Positions 63,898 to 64,000 of a stretch of 64,000 nucleotides of DNA are shown here, piece by piece. This DNA comes from Pseudomonas arsenicoxydans (GTDB taxonomy: Bacteria > Pseudomonadota > Gammaproteobacteria > Pseudomonadales > Pseudomonadaceae). The translations under genes were made by a program, and so were the position numbers. The notes beneath the pieces were generated by a model. The model was not told the origin of the DNA. It searched no databases and saw only the letters and a list, made by a program, of their open reading frames with translations. Position 1 is the first letter of the stretch. Every line of letters begins with the position of its first letter. Where the stretch lies: positions 3,419,001 through 3,483,000 of the forward strand of contig NZ_LT629705.1 of the NCBI RefSeq assembly GCF_900103875.1, written 5' to 3'.

Positions 63898-64000
63898 TCA
63901 TCGTGCTAATGTCGAGGAGAAATTGCTGATCGCGTGTACGACTTGGCGAGCACTATCCTGAATATCCAAGATCACTTGTCCAGCCTCACCGGCTAATTTG
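63898..64000 (-). CDS. Partial chemoreceptor (methyl-accepting) C-terminal end, cut by window edge
   Basis: The minus-strand frame KLAGEAGQVILDIQDSARQVVHAISNFSSTLAR ends at a TGA (63898). It resembles the helical segment LAxRAGxxIxxIxxxxxxVVxxIxxIS that in complete receptors is followed by about 100 more residues. The protein therefore appears to end early in the signalling domain, although the rest lies outside the window. Confidence 0.45.
   Translation of the reverse strand, partial: KLAGEAGQVILDIQDSARQVVHAISNFSSTLAR

Overview
The window reads as a Pseudomonas chromosome, most likely of the P. fluorescens group. The evidence is an RsmE-type CsrA paralogue, the block thrS-infC-rpmI-rplT-pheST-ihfA-merR-tRNA-Pro in its usual pseudomonad order, DUF1654, EndA, an Aer-type PAS chemoreceptor, and high-GC codon use in the core genes. 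There is no rRNA and no CRISPR array. All family names come from reading the sequence by eye; no database was searched.

Layout. 1-3.3 kb: an amine oxidoreductase, tRNA-Val with its own promoter, and an intact IS3-family element next to a small lipoprotein gene. 3.4-6 kb: a PL7 alginate-lyase-like gene and a phage-type S24 repressor cluster. 6-13 kb: housekeeping and regulatory genes, namely an Aer receptor with a FliA-like promoter, an sRNA candidate, rsmE, a SPOR lipoprotein, an SOS-box DUF1654-endA pair and periplasmic asparaginase. 13.1-20.2 kb: a complete ribose locus rbsBACRKD plus an exported nucleoside hydrolase, behind a perfect LacI-type operator. 20.2-30.1 kb: small genes, a cold-shock protein, and the translation block. 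The thrS leader carries a mimic of the tRNA-Thr anticodon loop, and infC has an AUU start.

From 30.1 kb (after tRNA-Pro) to about 58 kb the window becomes an accessory mosaic. It holds an exported arylsulfatase with its own formylglycine-generating enzyme, beside a decayed alkylsulfatase; a FadL-like porin with three lipoproteins and a truncated PaaX-type regulator; a hemerythrin; a glycine-zipper protein; a run of overlapping small genes broken by a second IS3 element with a 4-bp target duplication; a relic of a phage tail-tip gene; an orphan FleN-like ATPase between two copies of a 0.15-kb repeat; a dead DUF4011-like helicase; a hicAB toxin-antitoxin pair under a perfect 38-bp palindrome; and relics of xdhC and kaiC. 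Several stretches occur twice, in diverged copies (39.3/56.6 kb, 40.3/58.0 kb, 43.0/54.1 kb, 44.0/45.6 kb, 30.5/55.2 kb).

49-64 kb is rich in signalling genes: a receiver, an Lrp regulator with a LysE exporter, a hybrid histidine kinase, a GAF-GGDEF cyclase, a membrane PAS-GGDEF-EAL protein in an operon with a second Aer-like receptor, an EAL protein, and the end of another chemoreceptor. Together these link motility and redox sensing with c-di-GMP turnover.
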